Origin: Streptomyces longhuiensis | GTDB taxonomy: Bacteria > Actinomycetota > Actinomycetes > Streptomycetales > Streptomycetaceae | DNA length: 64,000 nucleotides | Assembly: GCF_020616555.1 (NCBI RefSeq) | Contig: NZ_CP085173.1 | Location: 8,510,001 to 8,574,000 of the forward strand | Direction of reading: 5' to 3' | In this document: in pieces, positions 50,628-59,552 of the stretch | Numbering within the stretch: the first letter of the stretch is position 1 | How the letters are laid out: every line of letters starts with the position of its first letter | Translations under genes and position numbers: made by a program | The notes under the pieces: model-generated | Seen by the model: the letters and a program-made list of their open reading frames with translations, nothing else | Told to the model about the DNA's origin: nothing | The model's database searches: none

Positions 50628-51716
50628 CTAGGGGCGCAGGACCCGCTCACCGGGGACGCCGGACACCGGCGGTTCGGCCTCCCGACCCGGTTCCGCGCGC
50701 CGGAACGCCCACGGCACGCGCGGCTCCACGGCGAACCGGAAGACCCGCCGCACAGGAGACGTACACAGAAGGGTGATGACGCCGACCGCCGCGGCCGTCA
50801 CCGTCAGTTCACCCGCCGGGGTGTGCAGCCACGGGTGGTCGTACCAGCCCCAGAAGCGCGACGACTTGATGAGGAAGCCGTGCAGCAGGTACGCGTACAG
50901 CGTCCCCGTGCCCAGCGTCGTGAACAGCGTCGTCCTCCCCGGCACCCAGGCCAGGAAGCAGGCGCTGAGCACGACGGCGAGGACGAACAGGGCCGGAGTC
51001 GTGAGCAGTCCCGCCCAGGCGGGGGCGCCGAGTCCGGTGACGCTGCCCCGGTGGTAGAACCAGCCCGCGTCGAACCAGGGAGCCACCGCGTACGCGGCGA
51101 CGAGCGCCCCGGCCGCCACGGGCAGCGCCCACAGCCGGGCCCGCCGCGTGCGCAGCCGCGCGAAGTGCTCGGGCCGCAGCGTCAGCCCGAGGACGAAGAA
51201 CGGCAGGAAACCCACCACCCGTTGGAGTGCCAGGTCACCACCCGCGTCCGGCGTCATCGACACGAGCGCGGCCACGGTCAGGGCGACGGGCACCGGGTGT
51301 CGCAGTTGCAGCCAGAGCGGAGTGGTGAGCCGCCAGATGAACAACGCGACCAGGAACCACATCAGATACCAGGGGTCGAGCAGGCTGATCGGATACCCCG
51401 GATCGTCCTGCGCCCACCGGTAGAACAGCGTGTACGCGATCTCGAACAGCACGTACGGCACCACGACCCCGCCGACGAGACGGCGCAGCCGGCCCGGCGC
51501 CATGTCGAAACTCCGCGAGAAATAGCCGGAGATGAGGGCGAACGCCGGCATGTGGAAGGCGTACACACCGAGATACAGGGCCGTCACCGTGCGGCTCCCG
51601 TACGTCAGCGGCTCCCACGCGTGCCCGCAGGCCACGAGCGCGATCGTCAGGTATTTCGCGTTGTCGAAGTACGGGTCACGTGCTCCCTTGGTGTCCGGTC
51701 CGTGCCGCCTGTCCAT
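50628..51716 (-). CDS. Acyltransferase-3 family membrane protein
   Basis: A 362-residue membrane acyltransferase with about ten helices. The opening RDPYFDNAKYLTIALVACGHAWEP holds the catalytic His of the OafA/NolL (acyltransferase 3) family. FHMPAFALISGYFSRSF is also typical. The family O-acylates sugars or other surface molecules; the acceptor is unknown. GAGGGG sits upstream of the ATG. It is divergent from an amidohydrolase gene. Confidence 0.9.
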   Translation of the reverse strand: MDRRHGPDTKGARDPYFDNAKYLTIALVACGHAWEPLTYGSRTVTALYLGVYAFHMPAFALISGYFSRSFDMAPGRLRRLVGGVVVPYVLFEIAYTLFYRWAQDDPGYPISLLDPWYLMWFLVALFIWRLTTPLWLQLRHPVPVALTVAALVSMTPDAGGDLALQRVVGFLPFFVLGLTLRPEHFARLRTRRARLWALPVAAGALVAAYAVAPWFDAGWFYHRGSVTGLGAPAWAGLLTTPALFVLAVVLSACFLAWVPGRTTLFTTLGTGTLYAYLLHGFLIKSSRFWGWYDHPWLHTPAGELTVTAAAVGVITLLCTSPVRRVFRFAVEPRVPWAFRRAEPGREAEPPVSGVPGERVLRP

Positions 51717-51825
51717 CGTTCCCCTCGAGCCCCTCGCGGTGCATGACCCTTGGTGCCCTGCCCGATAGGGCCCGTTTCATGACACACTCCCGGGTGCCCT
51801 TTTTCCGACGCTTCGGAAGGTCAGG

Positions 51826-53028
51826 ATGAGCAGCAGGAAGCTGATCACGGCGGCGCGTGTGGTGACCGGTCCCGGCGGCCGCTGCGTCGAGGACGGTGCC
51901 GTCCTCACGGAGGGGGACACCGTAGTGGCGGTGGGGAGACGCGGCGAGGTCGAGGCCGTGGCGGACGAGCGGGACGAGCGCGTCGAACTGCCGGGCGCCA
52001 CCGTGCTGCCGGGCCTCGTCGACGCGCACGTCCACCTCGTCTTCGACGCGGGAACGGACCCGGTCGGGACGCTCGAAGGGCAGGACGACGAGGCGCTGCT
52101 CGCCGTCATGAGGGACCGAGCGGCGCGGCTCGTGGCGAGCGGCGTGACCACGGTGCGCGACCTGGGGGACCGCGGACGGCTCACCCTGCGGTTGCGCGAG
52201 GAGATCGAGTCGGGCGCGGTGCCGGGACCCAGGATCGTCGCCGCGACGACCCCCGTCACCCCCAAGGGCGGTCACTGCTGGTTCCTGGGCGGAGAGGTCG
52301 GCAGCGAGCGGGAACTGCGCGACCTCGTACGGCGCAACGCTGAACTGGGCGCCGACGTGATCAAGGTCATGGCGACCGGCGGCGCCCTGACGCGCGGCGG
52401 GCCGGCCACCTGGCAGGCCCAGTTCGGCGCCGGTGAGCTGGCCGTCGTCGTCGAGGAGGCGCGCGGGGCCGGGCTGCCGGTCGCCGCGCACGCGCACGGC
52501 ACGGCCGGGATCGAGGCAGCGGTGACGGCGGGCGTCGACACGCTCGAACACTGCACCTGGATGACCGAGGACGGCAACGACCTGCGGGACGACGTGCTCG
52601 ACGCCATCGTGGAGCGCGGGATCCGCGTGTGCCCGACCGTCAGTCCGCACTGGCGGATGCTGCCCACGGTCTTCGGGGCCGAGCGCGCCGCGAGGCTGTT
52701 CGGTCAGGTGCGCACGATGGCCGAACGCGGTGTGCGGCTCATCGCCGGTACGGACGCGGGAGTTCAGCGCGCCGGGTTCGACGGCCTGCGCCAGAGCCTG
52801 ACCTTCTTCGAGCACATCGGCATACCGGCGTCGCGCGTCCTCGACCTCGCCACCACGGAGGCCGCCGACGCGCTGGGCGTCGGCGGCCGCGCGGGACTCC
52901 TCGCCCCGGGGCGCCAGGCCGACCTGATCGCCGTGTCCGGTGACCCGAGCACCGGCCTCGAGGCGCTCACGGACCTGCGGTTCGTCATGAGCAGGGGAGA
53001 GTTGATCCCGCCTCAGCGCGCGGTGTAG
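51826..53028 (+). CDS. Metal-dependent amidohydrolase (imidazolonepropionase/prolidase-like)
   Basis: A 400-residue TIM-barrel amidohydrolase. Metal ligands are visible: HVH in GLVDAHVHLVF, the carboxylated Lys in DVIKVMATGG, His in VAAHAHGTAG, His in TLEHCTWM and Asp in AGTDAGV. This is the Xaa-Pro dipeptidase/organophosphatase-like branch. The substrate is unknown. A GGAAGG-type site precedes the ATG. Its 3' end overlaps the convergent SDR gene by 16 bases. Confidence 0.92.
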   Translation: MSSRKLITAARVVTGPGGRCVEDGAVLTEGDTVVAVGRRGEVEAVADERDERVELPGATVLPGLVDAHVHLVFDAGTDPVGTLEGQDDEALLAVMRDRAARLVASGVTTVRDLGDRGRLTLRLREEIESGAVPGPRIVAATTPVTPKGGHCWFLGGEVGSERELRDLVRRNAELGADVIKVMATGGALTRGGPATWQAQFGAGELAVVVEEARGAGLPVAAHAHGTAGIEAAVTAGVDTLEHCTWMTEDGNDLRDDVLDAIVERGIRVCPTVSPHWRMLPTVFGAERAARLFGQVRTMAERGVRLIAGTDAGVQRAGFDGLRQSLTFFEHIGIPASRVLDLATTEAADALGVGGRAGLLAPGRQADLIAVSGDPSTGLEALTDLRFVMSRGELIPPQRAV

Positions 53029-53804
53029 GCGCCGTCCACGAGGTGGTAGCTGCCGTGCACGAAGGAGGCGCGGTCGGAGAGCAGGAACGCGATCAGTTCG
53101 GCGACCTCCTCGGCGTGACCGAGGCGGCCGGCCGGGTGCAGCGCCGTCAGCGCGTCGTACGCGTCCTGGTCCATCTGTCGCAGCAGCGGGGTGTCGATGA
53201 AGCCGGGGCCGACCGCGTTCACGCGGATGCCCTTCGCCGCGTACTCGGTGGCCGCGGTCTTCGTCAGGCCGACGACGCCGTGCTTGGCGGCGACGTAGGC
53301 GGGAGAGCCGGCGAAGCCGACCGAGCCGAGGATCGACGCGACGTTCACGATGGCGCCGCCCCTGCCGGACGCCTCGATGGCGGGCAGCTCGTGGCGCATC
53401 GAGTAGAAGACGCCGTCGAGGTTCGTGCGGACGACGCGGTTCCAGACATCGATGTCGTACGCGCCGGTGGGGGCGCTCTCGCCGCCGATGCCGGCGTTGT
53501 TGACGGCCAGTTCGAGGCCGCCGAAGGTGTCGACGGAGAACTTCACCGCGGCCTCGACCGACTCCGGCTTCGTGACGTCCACGGCGACGGCCGCGGCGGT
53601 GATGCCCTCGGCCTTCAGCGCGGCGGCGGCCTTCTCGGCGCCGTCGGCGTTGTAGTCGGCGATCACGACGTTCGCGCCGCCACGGCCCAGGCGGCGTGCG
53701 GTGGCGAGGCCGATGCCGGAGGCGGAGCCGGTGACGAGGACGGTCCTGCCGGCGAACTCGGTCGCGTAGTCGTCGACGGGTGCCGGGGTGTTCGTGTTGC
53801 TCAT
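53013..53804 (-). CDS. SDR-family oxidoreductase
   Basis: A 263-residue short-chain dehydrogenase. It has TVLVTGSASGIGLA (cofactor site), NNAGIGG, catalytic Ser in VASILGS and YVAAKHG (Tyr-x3-Lys). The substrate is unknown. The ATG at 53804 lies eight bases after the TetR stop, so it is in that operon and probably responds to the TetR ligand. Confidence 0.93.
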   Translation of the reverse strand: MSNTNTPAPVDDYATEFAGRTVLVTGSASGIGLATARRLGRGGANVVIADYNADGAEKAAAALKAEGITAAAVAVDVTKPESVEAAVKFSVDTFGGLELAVNNAGIGGESAPTGAYDIDVWNRVVRTNLDGVFYSMRHELPAIEASGRGGAIVNVASILGSVGFAGSPAYVAAKHGVVGLTKTAATEYAAKGIRVNAVGPGFIDTPLLRQMDQDAYDALTALHPAGRLGHAEEVAELIAFLLSDRASFVHGSYHLVDGAYTAR

Positions 53805-53812
53805 GGTGCTGT

Positions 53813-54475
53813 TCACTCTCTGGTTGCGATGTGGGGGGCCGACGCGAGGACGGCCTCCCCGGTCAGGGCGTCGTAGGCCTGCCCCACCAGGTCTGCGAGA
53901 TCTGTGTCGTGCCCGCCGCCGCGGGCCCACTGGCGCAGGGCGGCGGTGAGCACGCCGGCCGCGGCGCCGACGACGACGGCCGGGCGCAGATCCCGGTCAC
54001 GGTCGGTGCCGAGCCGGTCGGCGATGATGCGCACGGACTCGTCCTGGGCGTCCACCCGGAGGCGTTCGTACGCGGCGAAGAGCGCCGGTTCCGTGTCGAG
54101 AGCCGCGAGCAGGGCGCGCATGTGCGGCCTGCGGTGCGGGGCGGCCGGCTCCCCCAGCCACTGCTCGACGGCCCTGCGGTAGGCGAGCATCGGGGGCTCG
54201 CTCGCGGGGCGGGCGCGCAGGGCCGCGTTGATCCGGTCGGCGTCGCTGCGGGTGAAGTCGAGGGCGGCGTCCTCCTTGCCGCCGAAGTGGCGGCTGAAGG
54301 TGCGGCGCGTGACGTCGGCGTGGTCGGCGATGGCCTCCACGGTGACGGCGCCCAGACCCCGCTCCAGCACGAGCCCGACGGCCGCGGCGGCGAGCGCTTC
54401 CCGGGTCTGCCGGGCCTTGCGCTGCCGACGGTCCTCGACGGGTTCTGTGAGGGGAGCGGGGTCCTTCGCCTTCAT
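53813..54475 (-). CDS. TetR-family transcriptional regulator
   Basis: A 220-residue regulator. The N-terminal helix-turn-helix reads VTVEAIADHADVTRRTFSRHFGGKEDA, and the C-terminal ligand domain is helical. It is the first gene of an operon with the SDR. Its promoter holds two palindromic operators (54498-54529), so autorepression is likely. ATG 54475 was chosen over a longer frame that has no coding character. Confidence 0.93.
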   Translation of the reverse strand: MKAKDPAPLTEPVEDRRQRKARQTREALAAAAVGLVLERGLGAVTVEAIADHADVTRRTFSRHFGGKEDAALDFTRSDADRINAALRARPASEPPMLAYRRAVEQWLGEPAAPHRRPHMRALLAALDTEPALFAAYERLRVDAQDESVRIIADRLGTDRDRDLRPAVVVGAAAGVLTAALRQWARGGGHDTDLADLVGQAYDALTGEAVLASAPHIATRE

Positions 54476-54497
54476 GTCTGCGAGCGTACACCCATGA

Positions 54498-54529
54498 TGT
54501 CCCAATGGGACACATGTCTCGATGGGACA
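54498..54529. promoter_or_regulatory. Double palindromic operator of the TetR-SDR operon
   Basis: TGTCCCAATGGGACA (54498-54512) is a perfect 7-1-7 palindrome. A second copy, TGTCTCGATGGGACA (54515-54529), differs at two positions. Centres are 17 bases apart and both lie just upstream of the tetR ATG (54475). Confidence 0.82.
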
Positions 54530-54545
54530 CGAGGGGAGCGGTGTG

Positions 54546-55586
54546 TCAGGCGTGCCAGTGGCCGTGAAGGGCGGCGGTGGTGAAGCCCGGCCCGTAGGCG
54601 ACGGCGACGCCTTTGGTTCCGGCGGCGGGGGGCGCGGCGTGGGTGCGCTCCAGGACCCGGAGAACGCTGACGCCACCGAGGTTGCCCTCTTCGGAGAGGG
54701 TGTCGGTGGAGTGCCGGGCGGCCTCGGGGGTGAGGCCGAGGGTGGTGGCCGTGTCGGCGATCATGCTCGGGCTGCCGGGATGGATGGCGGTGAACCCGAC
54801 TTCCCGTCCGCCGAGCCAGTCGATGAGAGCGGGGTGCGTCTCCGTCGCGGCGCGCGGCGCCTTCTTGGTGGAGTCGAAGTGCATGCCGTGGGCGTCCAGA
54901 CGACCGCGGTAGCGGTCGAAGGTGTCCGGAAGCGTGTACTCGAACGTGTCCTCTATCGCCAGCCCGGTGGTCAGTGGCTCACTGGTCACGACGGTGGCGC
55001 CGGCCGCGTCCGCGAACAGGGCCTTGTAGATCATCGCCTCAATAGTGGAAGCGGAGTGGTTGTAGGAGGTGGAGAGCACCTCCGCGGCCACGACGAGCAC
55101 CTTCGCCGCCGGACGCACGGCGACCAGGTCCGCTGCCCTGATGAGGGAGTGGACCCCTCCGGCGCACGCCACTGTCGTGAGGGCGACTCGGCGCGTGGTG
55201 GGGCGCAGGCCGAGGCGGCCGATCAGATGGACGTCCAGGTTGGGGACCGCGTAGCCGGTGGCATGCGTCGTCACGATGGCGTCGATGGCACCCGCGTCGA
55301 TCCCCGCCGCGTCGAGCGCGGCAGTGGCGGCGCGCTCGGACATGTCCACGGCGTCGTCGAAGGCGGCCTGGGTTCGCGCGTGTACGTCCGCCGTGCCGCC
55401 GACTGTGGGGGAGTTCAGCGGCCTGGTGAAGTAACGGGTGCGCACACCACAGTTGTTGACGACGCGCAGGAAGGCGCCCAGGCGCGGGTGGTCGGGATGG
55501 TTCGTGCGTATGTCGTCGGCTATCTCGTCGGTGGTGACCTTGTGAGCGCCGAGGACGGTCCTAGGGGGCGAGACGAAGGCGGGCAT
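54546..55586 (-). CDS. Type III polyketide synthase (chalcone/stilbene synthase superfamily)
   Basis: A 346-residue thiolase-fold condensing enzyme. The triad is Cys141 (TTVACAGGVHSL), His269 (AIHPGSPSM) and Asn302 (EEGNLGGVSVL). It opens MPAFVSPPRTVLGAHKVTTDE and ends with the CHS-like YGPGFTTAALHGHWHA. It differs from RppA- and germicidin-type enzymes I can recall in the segment around the Cys, so product prediction is not possible. GGGAG precedes ATG 55586. It lies between a TetR/SDR pair and a MmyB regulator, without cytochrome P450 or oxidase genes adjacent. Confidence 0.9.
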   Translation of the reverse strand: MPAFVSPPRTVLGAHKVTTDEIADDIRTNHPDHPRLGAFLRVVNNCGVRTRYFTRPLNSPTVGGTADVHARTQAAFDDAVDMSERAATAALDAAGIDAGAIDAIVTTHATGYAVPNLDVHLIGRLGLRPTTRRVALTTVACAGGVHSLIRAADLVAVRPAAKVLVVAAEVLSTSYNHSASTIEAMIYKALFADAAGATVVTSEPLTTGLAIEDTFEYTLPDTFDRYRGRLDAHGMHFDSTKKAPRAATETHPALIDWLGGREVGFTAIHPGSPSMIADTATTLGLTPEAARHSTDTLSEEGNLGGVSVLRVLERTHAAPPAAGTKGVAVAYGPGFTTAALHGHWHA

Positions 55587-55666
55587 GGGGTGTCTCCCAC
55601 AGTGCTGAGTCGGGCGTGGGGGGTGCCGCACAACGTACTTGACGCCCGTCGACTCCGACTATCCGC

Positions 55667-56488
55667 TCAGTGGGCCCTGAGCATCGGCGGCCGTGGGCGG
55701 GGGCGTTCGGTGCCACGGCGGAAGACGAGGATGAACAGCCGCGAGCCGGGCGCGGTCATGGGCTGTGCGGCGCAGATCGACAGCCAGCCCTGGCCCTTCC
55801 TGCTGTGGAGTATGGGACGTTCGTGGCCATCGGCGTGGATGAGCGAAGCCCCGGTCTCGTAGATGTCCGACGTGTCGGGATCTTCCATGACCTCCTTCTC
55901 GATCTGCCGCAGCGTCTCGTCCTCCGGCCGCGCGACCAGCGCCGCGCGCAACTGCGGGAGTACCCAGGGCGCCCAGGCGTTCTCCCAGTCCGTCAGGATC
56001 CGGCGGCCCTGGGGTTCGAGAAGCATCCAGCGCATCGTGTTCGTCGGGACCTGCTCATCCGGGAAGAGGGAGGCGAACGCTGTGTTGTGGGCGATCATGT
56101 CCCAGGAGGCGTCCGTGACGTACGCCATGTGCCCGATGCCGTCGACGGCGTCCTGCCAGAAGCCCGGGATCTCCTTCCCCGACGACTGGTGCAGTGGTCC
56201 GGGCGGGTCCTGGAGCAGAGCGTAGCGGCACAGCGACACCCACTCCTGTTCGTCGAGGTCGAACAGCAGGGCGACGTCCCGCAGCAGGACCGTCGGTGGG
56301 TTCGGGTAGTTGCCCGACTCCAGCCGGTGGTACGTCCCCAGGGTCCGGTGGAGCAGTTGGTCCACCTGGTGCTGGGAGAGGCCGGGGGCGCGCCGGCCCT
56401 GGCCTGTCGGGCGGATGAAGCCGTGGGATTCGGGGGCTATCAGGGCGCGCCGTTCACGGAGCAGGGCGCGGAGCGCCGTCTTGTTCAT
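55667..56488 (-). CDS. MmyB-type XRE family transcriptional regulator
   Basis: A 273-residue regulator. An N-terminal XRE helix-turn-helix (GLSQHQVDQLLHRTLGTYHRLESG) is followed by a MmyB-like ligand-binding domain with WDMIAHNTAFASLFPDE and NTMRWMLLEPQGRR. MmyB proteins occur in secondary-metabolite loci, often next to SDR genes. Here it lies 80 bases upstream of the type III PKS on the same strand and is the best candidate for its activator. AAGGGA precedes the ATG; a -35/-10 pair lies at 56531-56559. Confidence 0.9.
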   Translation of the reverse strand: MNKTALRALLRERRALIAPESHGFIRPTGQGRRAPGLSQHQVDQLLHRTLGTYHRLESGNYPNPPTVLLRDVALLFDLDEQEWVSLCRYALLQDPPGPLHQSSGKEIPGFWQDAVDGIGHMAYVTDASWDMIAHNTAFASLFPDEQVPTNTMRWMLLEPQGRRILTDWENAWAPWVLPQLRAALVARPEDETLRQIEKEVMEDPDTSDIYETGASLIHADGHERPILHSRKGQGWLSICAAQPMTAPGSRLFILVFRRGTERPRPRPPMLRAH

Positions 56489-56967
56489 GGTGGGTAATCC
56501 CTTGAGGTCCACGCCGAGTTGAGCGAGTGCAGTCTAATTACTCCCATCGCCTTTGGTAATAAACATTGCCCGAAGAAAACGATCAGCCGGTGCGTCATGA
56601 TGGAGCCCGTGGGGTCGGCGACCTGCTGGTTTGAACGCCAGGGGCCGCGCGGCCACGCCGATGGGACACCTGGACCGGGACGCTCGAAAATGGCTGAATT
56701 TCCCGGTGTTGGGTACTCGTCGAACCCTCGGATCCGTTTCGGGAACAGTGCAAGGCCAGTTGTCATATTCCGATCCATGTGACCGGAAAGTGCATCGCTT
56801 GGCCCAGTTCGGACACTTCTCCCGGGCAGATCAAGGGCTCACTGGCTGCGGCCGGTGCCGTCACTCGCCATTACGTAGCGGCCACGGTACCGGCCGCCCG
56901 CGCATGCGCCGCCGCACACACGGGCGGCAGGGCGGGGCCGGCGAACCGACCCCGCCGCACCGCGCGT
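56489..56967. promoter_or_regulatory. AT-rich intergenic region upstream of the MmyB regulator
   Basis: This 479-base gap is lower in GC than its surroundings, mainly at 56525-56600 and 56690-56785. On the minus strand TTACCA (56554-56559) and TAGACT (56531-56536) are separated by exactly 17 bases, a good promoter for the regulator gene. Two overlapping frames of about 90 codons exist on opposite strands, but neither has coding bias or a ribosome site. No known element is recognised. Confidence 0.6.
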
Positions 56968-58020
56968 TCACCAATCGCCGTCCGCCACGGGCTTGCCCGC
57001 GTCCCCGAGCGGCTTGACCTGGTGCGCGCCGGGCGCCTGCCACGGCTCGTGGTCGTCGCCGAGCCAGTCACCCGCCGGCTTCACCGCCCCGAGCGTGTCC
57101 GTCGGCGCGAGATCCTCGGCGCTCTCGTCGTAGTAGTCGAACCAGGGCAGCCCCGCCCGCGTGTACGCGGCCCGGTCCACCGGCGACGGCGGCGGCTCCT
57201 CGCCCGTGATGCGGCGCCAGTCCGGCGGCGTCACCAGGTGCACGAACACGCGGCCCGCGGCCGTTTCGGCCCAGTCGGACCCGGGCCGGTCGTCCTGGAA
57301 CACCTGCTGGCGCATCGTGCCGCCCGCGCCGATCCCCATCGAACGCGCCGCCTGAGCCTGCGGAGCCGCACCGGGCGCGGCCGGCATGGGCGCGCCCCCG
57401 TATCCGCCGGACGGTCCTCCCATCCACTGCATACCGCCGGGAGCAGGCGGCACCGCCCGAGCGGCGGCCTCCCGCTTGCGGGCCTCCTCCGCGCGCCAGG
57501 CCCCCAGCGCCGGCTCGCTCAGCGTGAAGGCCTGGAGCTGGATCCCGCCCCAGGTCTCCTCGCCGGTGACCTGTCCCTCGACCGTGGCGCCGAGCCCCAG
57601 GGGCAGCGCCACGAACTGACGTACCGTGCCCTTCCCGGACTTGATGCCGTCGAGCCACGGCTGCCGCGGCAGCACCACGTAGTTCTGCGGATCCCGGGAC
57701 AGCCGGCTGCTCCACGGCAGCCCCGAGATGGCGCACACCTTGCCCACGCCCACCTGGAGCGCGGCCGGTTCGGCCGTCCCCGCGAAGCTCAGCCACATCG
57801 CCTCGCGCAGGTACATCGGCAGCATCACGCCGCCGCGCGCCCGCCAGTCCGGCGGCACCGAGTCCGCGTAGTCCTCGACCCGGCGCACCGGGAACTCCCC
57901 GAGCCCCGGTGGCAGCGGATGCGTTCCGGTCTCCGGCAGGCGCAACGTGCGCACGAACCGCACCCGCGCACCGCCCGGCAGCACCAGGCTGTTCCCGTCG
58001 ACCCGCACACTCCCGGTCAT
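56968..58020 (-). CDS. Conserved-looking hypothetical protein with Pro/Gly/Met-rich linker
   Basis: A 350-residue soluble protein of unknown function. The N-terminal 200 residues form a compact domain (opening SVRVDGNSLVLPGGARVRF; LPMYLREAMWLSFAG; WGGIQLQAFTLSEPALG). A linker rich in Pro, Gly, Ala and Met follows (about 215-260), then a conserved tail with QQVFQDDRPGSDW and FVHLVTPPDWRRITGEEPP. GGGGAG lies six bases before ATG 58020. It is downstream of, and on the same strand as, the DUF4032 gene. I do not recognise the family. Confidence 0.75.
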   Translation of the reverse strand: MTGSVRVDGNSLVLPGGARVRFVRTLRLPETGTHPLPPGLGEFPVRRVEDYADSVPPDWRARGGVMLPMYLREAMWLSFAGTAEPAALQVGVGKVCAISGLPWSSRLSRDPQNYVVLPRQPWLDGIKSGKGTVRQFVALPLGLGATVEGQVTGEETWGGIQLQAFTLSEPALGAWRAEEARKREAAARAVPPAPGGMQWMGGPSGGYGGAPMPAAPGAAPQAQAARSMGIGAGGTMRQQVFQDDRPGSDWAETAAGRVFVHLVTPPDWRRITGEEPPPSPVDRAAYTRAGLPWFDYYDESAEDLAPTDTLGAVKPAGDWLGDDHEPWQAPGAHQVKPLGDAGKPVADGDW

Positions 58021-58113
58021 GATCGTCTCCCCTCGTCGCGCGTCTTCCTCGGTGCTACCACGACGGGTCCGCGCCACCGGTTCCGTCCCTGGCGATCTTC
58101 GTGGCGGGCAGGG

Positions 58114-59325
58114 TCAGGACCGCGGCCGGCCGGCGATGTTCTTGACGTAGTCCTCGACCGCCGCGTCGAGCCCGATGTCGTGCTGCGCCCGCTCGGACAG
58201 GTACCAGCGGTGTTCGAGCAGTTCGTGGTAGAGCTCGGCCGCGTCCGTCCGCTCCGGCACGTGGTCGCGCACCGCGCGCACGGTCGGCCGGAACACGTCG
58301 CGCACCCAGCGGTGGGCGAGGACCTCGGCGCGTGCCCCCAGGGGATCGCCCGGCGCGTAGTCGTCCTGCGTGGCCATCCAGCTCTCCAGGTCGTTCAGGA
58401 GCCGTCGTGCCTGGTTCTCCTCGGCGTCCATGCCGGTGAGGCGCAGGAGTTGGCGCTGGTGGTGGCCCGCGTCCACGACCTTCGGCACGAACGTGACGGT
58501 GTCCCCCTGGTCCGCGTGCGAGATCTGCATCTCCGCGACGTCGAAGCCCAGATCGTTGAGGCGGCGGATGCGGCGCTCCATGTAGTGGTGCTTGCCCGCC
58601 GGGTAGACGGAGGTACGCGTCAGCTCCGTCCAGAGCGCTTCGTAGCGCTCCCCGATCTCCGTGCCGAACGCGATCGGGTCGATGGACGGATGCAGCGCGC
58701 CGGACGCCTCCAGGTCGAGCATCTCGCCGCTGATGTTGACCCTCGCGAGCTCGATGTCGTACGCGCGCTGCCCGTCGCTGAGCCTTGGGTGCAGCTCCCC
58801 GGTCTCGGCGTCCACGAGGTAGGCGGCGTACGCGCCCGCGTCCCGCCGGAACAGGGTGTTGGACAGCGAGCAGTCGCCCCACGCGAACCCCGCCAGATGC
58901 AGCCGCACGAGGAGGACGGCGAGGGCGTCCATGAGGCGGTGCACGGTGCCGGGGCGCATCGTCGTCTCGAACATGGAGCGGTAGGGGAGCGAGCCGCCCA
59001 AGTGGCGGGTGATGAGGACGGGTTCGAGAGGCGCACCGTCGGCGTCCGTGCGGCCGGTGACCACGGCGAGGGGGTCGACCGCGGGAATCGCGAGACGGTC
59101 GAGGGTGCGCAGGAGTTCGTACTCGCGCAGCGCGGGCCGCTCGGCGAGTTCCTTCACGGCCACGACCTCGCTGCCCGCACGGGCATAGCGGACGACGTGG
59201 CGCGAGATGCCACGGGGGAGCGGCACCAGGTACTTGTCCGGCCACTCCTCCAGGGGGACGTGCCAGGGGAGTTCGAGGAGGAGGGCAGGGTGTTCGGGGT
59301 TGGTGGCGCTGATCTGCAGAGTCAT
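58114..59325 (-). CDS. DUF4032-domain, lipopolysaccharide-kinase-like protein
   Basis: A 403-residue protein. The N-terminal half resembles a degenerate kinase fold (VVAVKELAERPALREYELL as the Lys/Glu region, FAWGDCSLSNTLFRRDAG as the catalytic loop, AYLVDAETGELH in the metal-motif place). The C-terminal half is DUF4032 (LGFDVAEMQISHADQGDTVTF). Widespread in actinobacteria; function unknown. The frame extends upstream, but ATG 59325 begins the conserved part. It is divergent from the phosphotransferase at 59552. Confidence 0.88.
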   Translation of the reverse strand: MTLQISATNPEHPALLLELPWHVPLEEWPDKYLVPLPRGISRHVVRYARAGSEVVAVKELAERPALREYELLRTLDRLAIPAVDPLAVVTGRTDADGAPLEPVLITRHLGGSLPYRSMFETTMRPGTVHRLMDALAVLLVRLHLAGFAWGDCSLSNTLFRRDAGAYAAYLVDAETGELHPRLSDGQRAYDIELARVNISGEMLDLEASGALHPSIDPIAFGTEIGERYEALWTELTRTSVYPAGKHHYMERRIRRLNDLGFDVAEMQISHADQGDTVTFVPKVVDAGHHQRQLLRLTGMDAEENQARRLLNDLESWMATQDDYAPGDPLGARAEVLAHRWVRDVFRPTVRAVRDHVPERTDAAELYHELLEHRWYLSERAQHDIGLDAAVEDYVKNIAGRPRS

Positions 59326-59515
59326 GCGGTCACAGTCCTGGGTCGCGCGGCGGGTCCTGGGTGATCGGACCCCGAAGGGGCGGCGCGGGTCAAGACCGGG
59401 GGCGCGCCGGCCCCCGATGCGTTGCTCAAGGGCGGCAGGCCCTGGCCGGGGACAGGCACCGTCCGCCCTGCCGCCGCCGACGCGGGGCGACCAGTCGGCG
59501 GGCGCCGAAATCCCG

Positions 59516-59552
59516 TTGAGGCCCTTCGGCGCGCGCCCTAGGGTGCGGACCA
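59516..59552 (+). promoter_or_regulatory. Leaderless promoter of the phosphotransferase gene
   Basis: TTGAGG (59516-59521) and TAGGGT (59539-59544) are 17 bases apart. The ATG at 59552 follows the -10 by seven bases, so transcription likely begins at the start codon. No ribosome site is needed or present. Confidence 0.8.

Noticed and set aside
54546..56488. RppA/flaviolin or germicidin synthase locus
   Set aside because: The enzyme lacks the sequence around the active Cys expected for those types and no P450 or oxidase partners are adjacent.
56519..56782. Two overlapping ~90-codon frames in the gap upstream of the MmyB gene
   Set aside because: Neither has third-position GC bias, ribosome site or recognisable motif.
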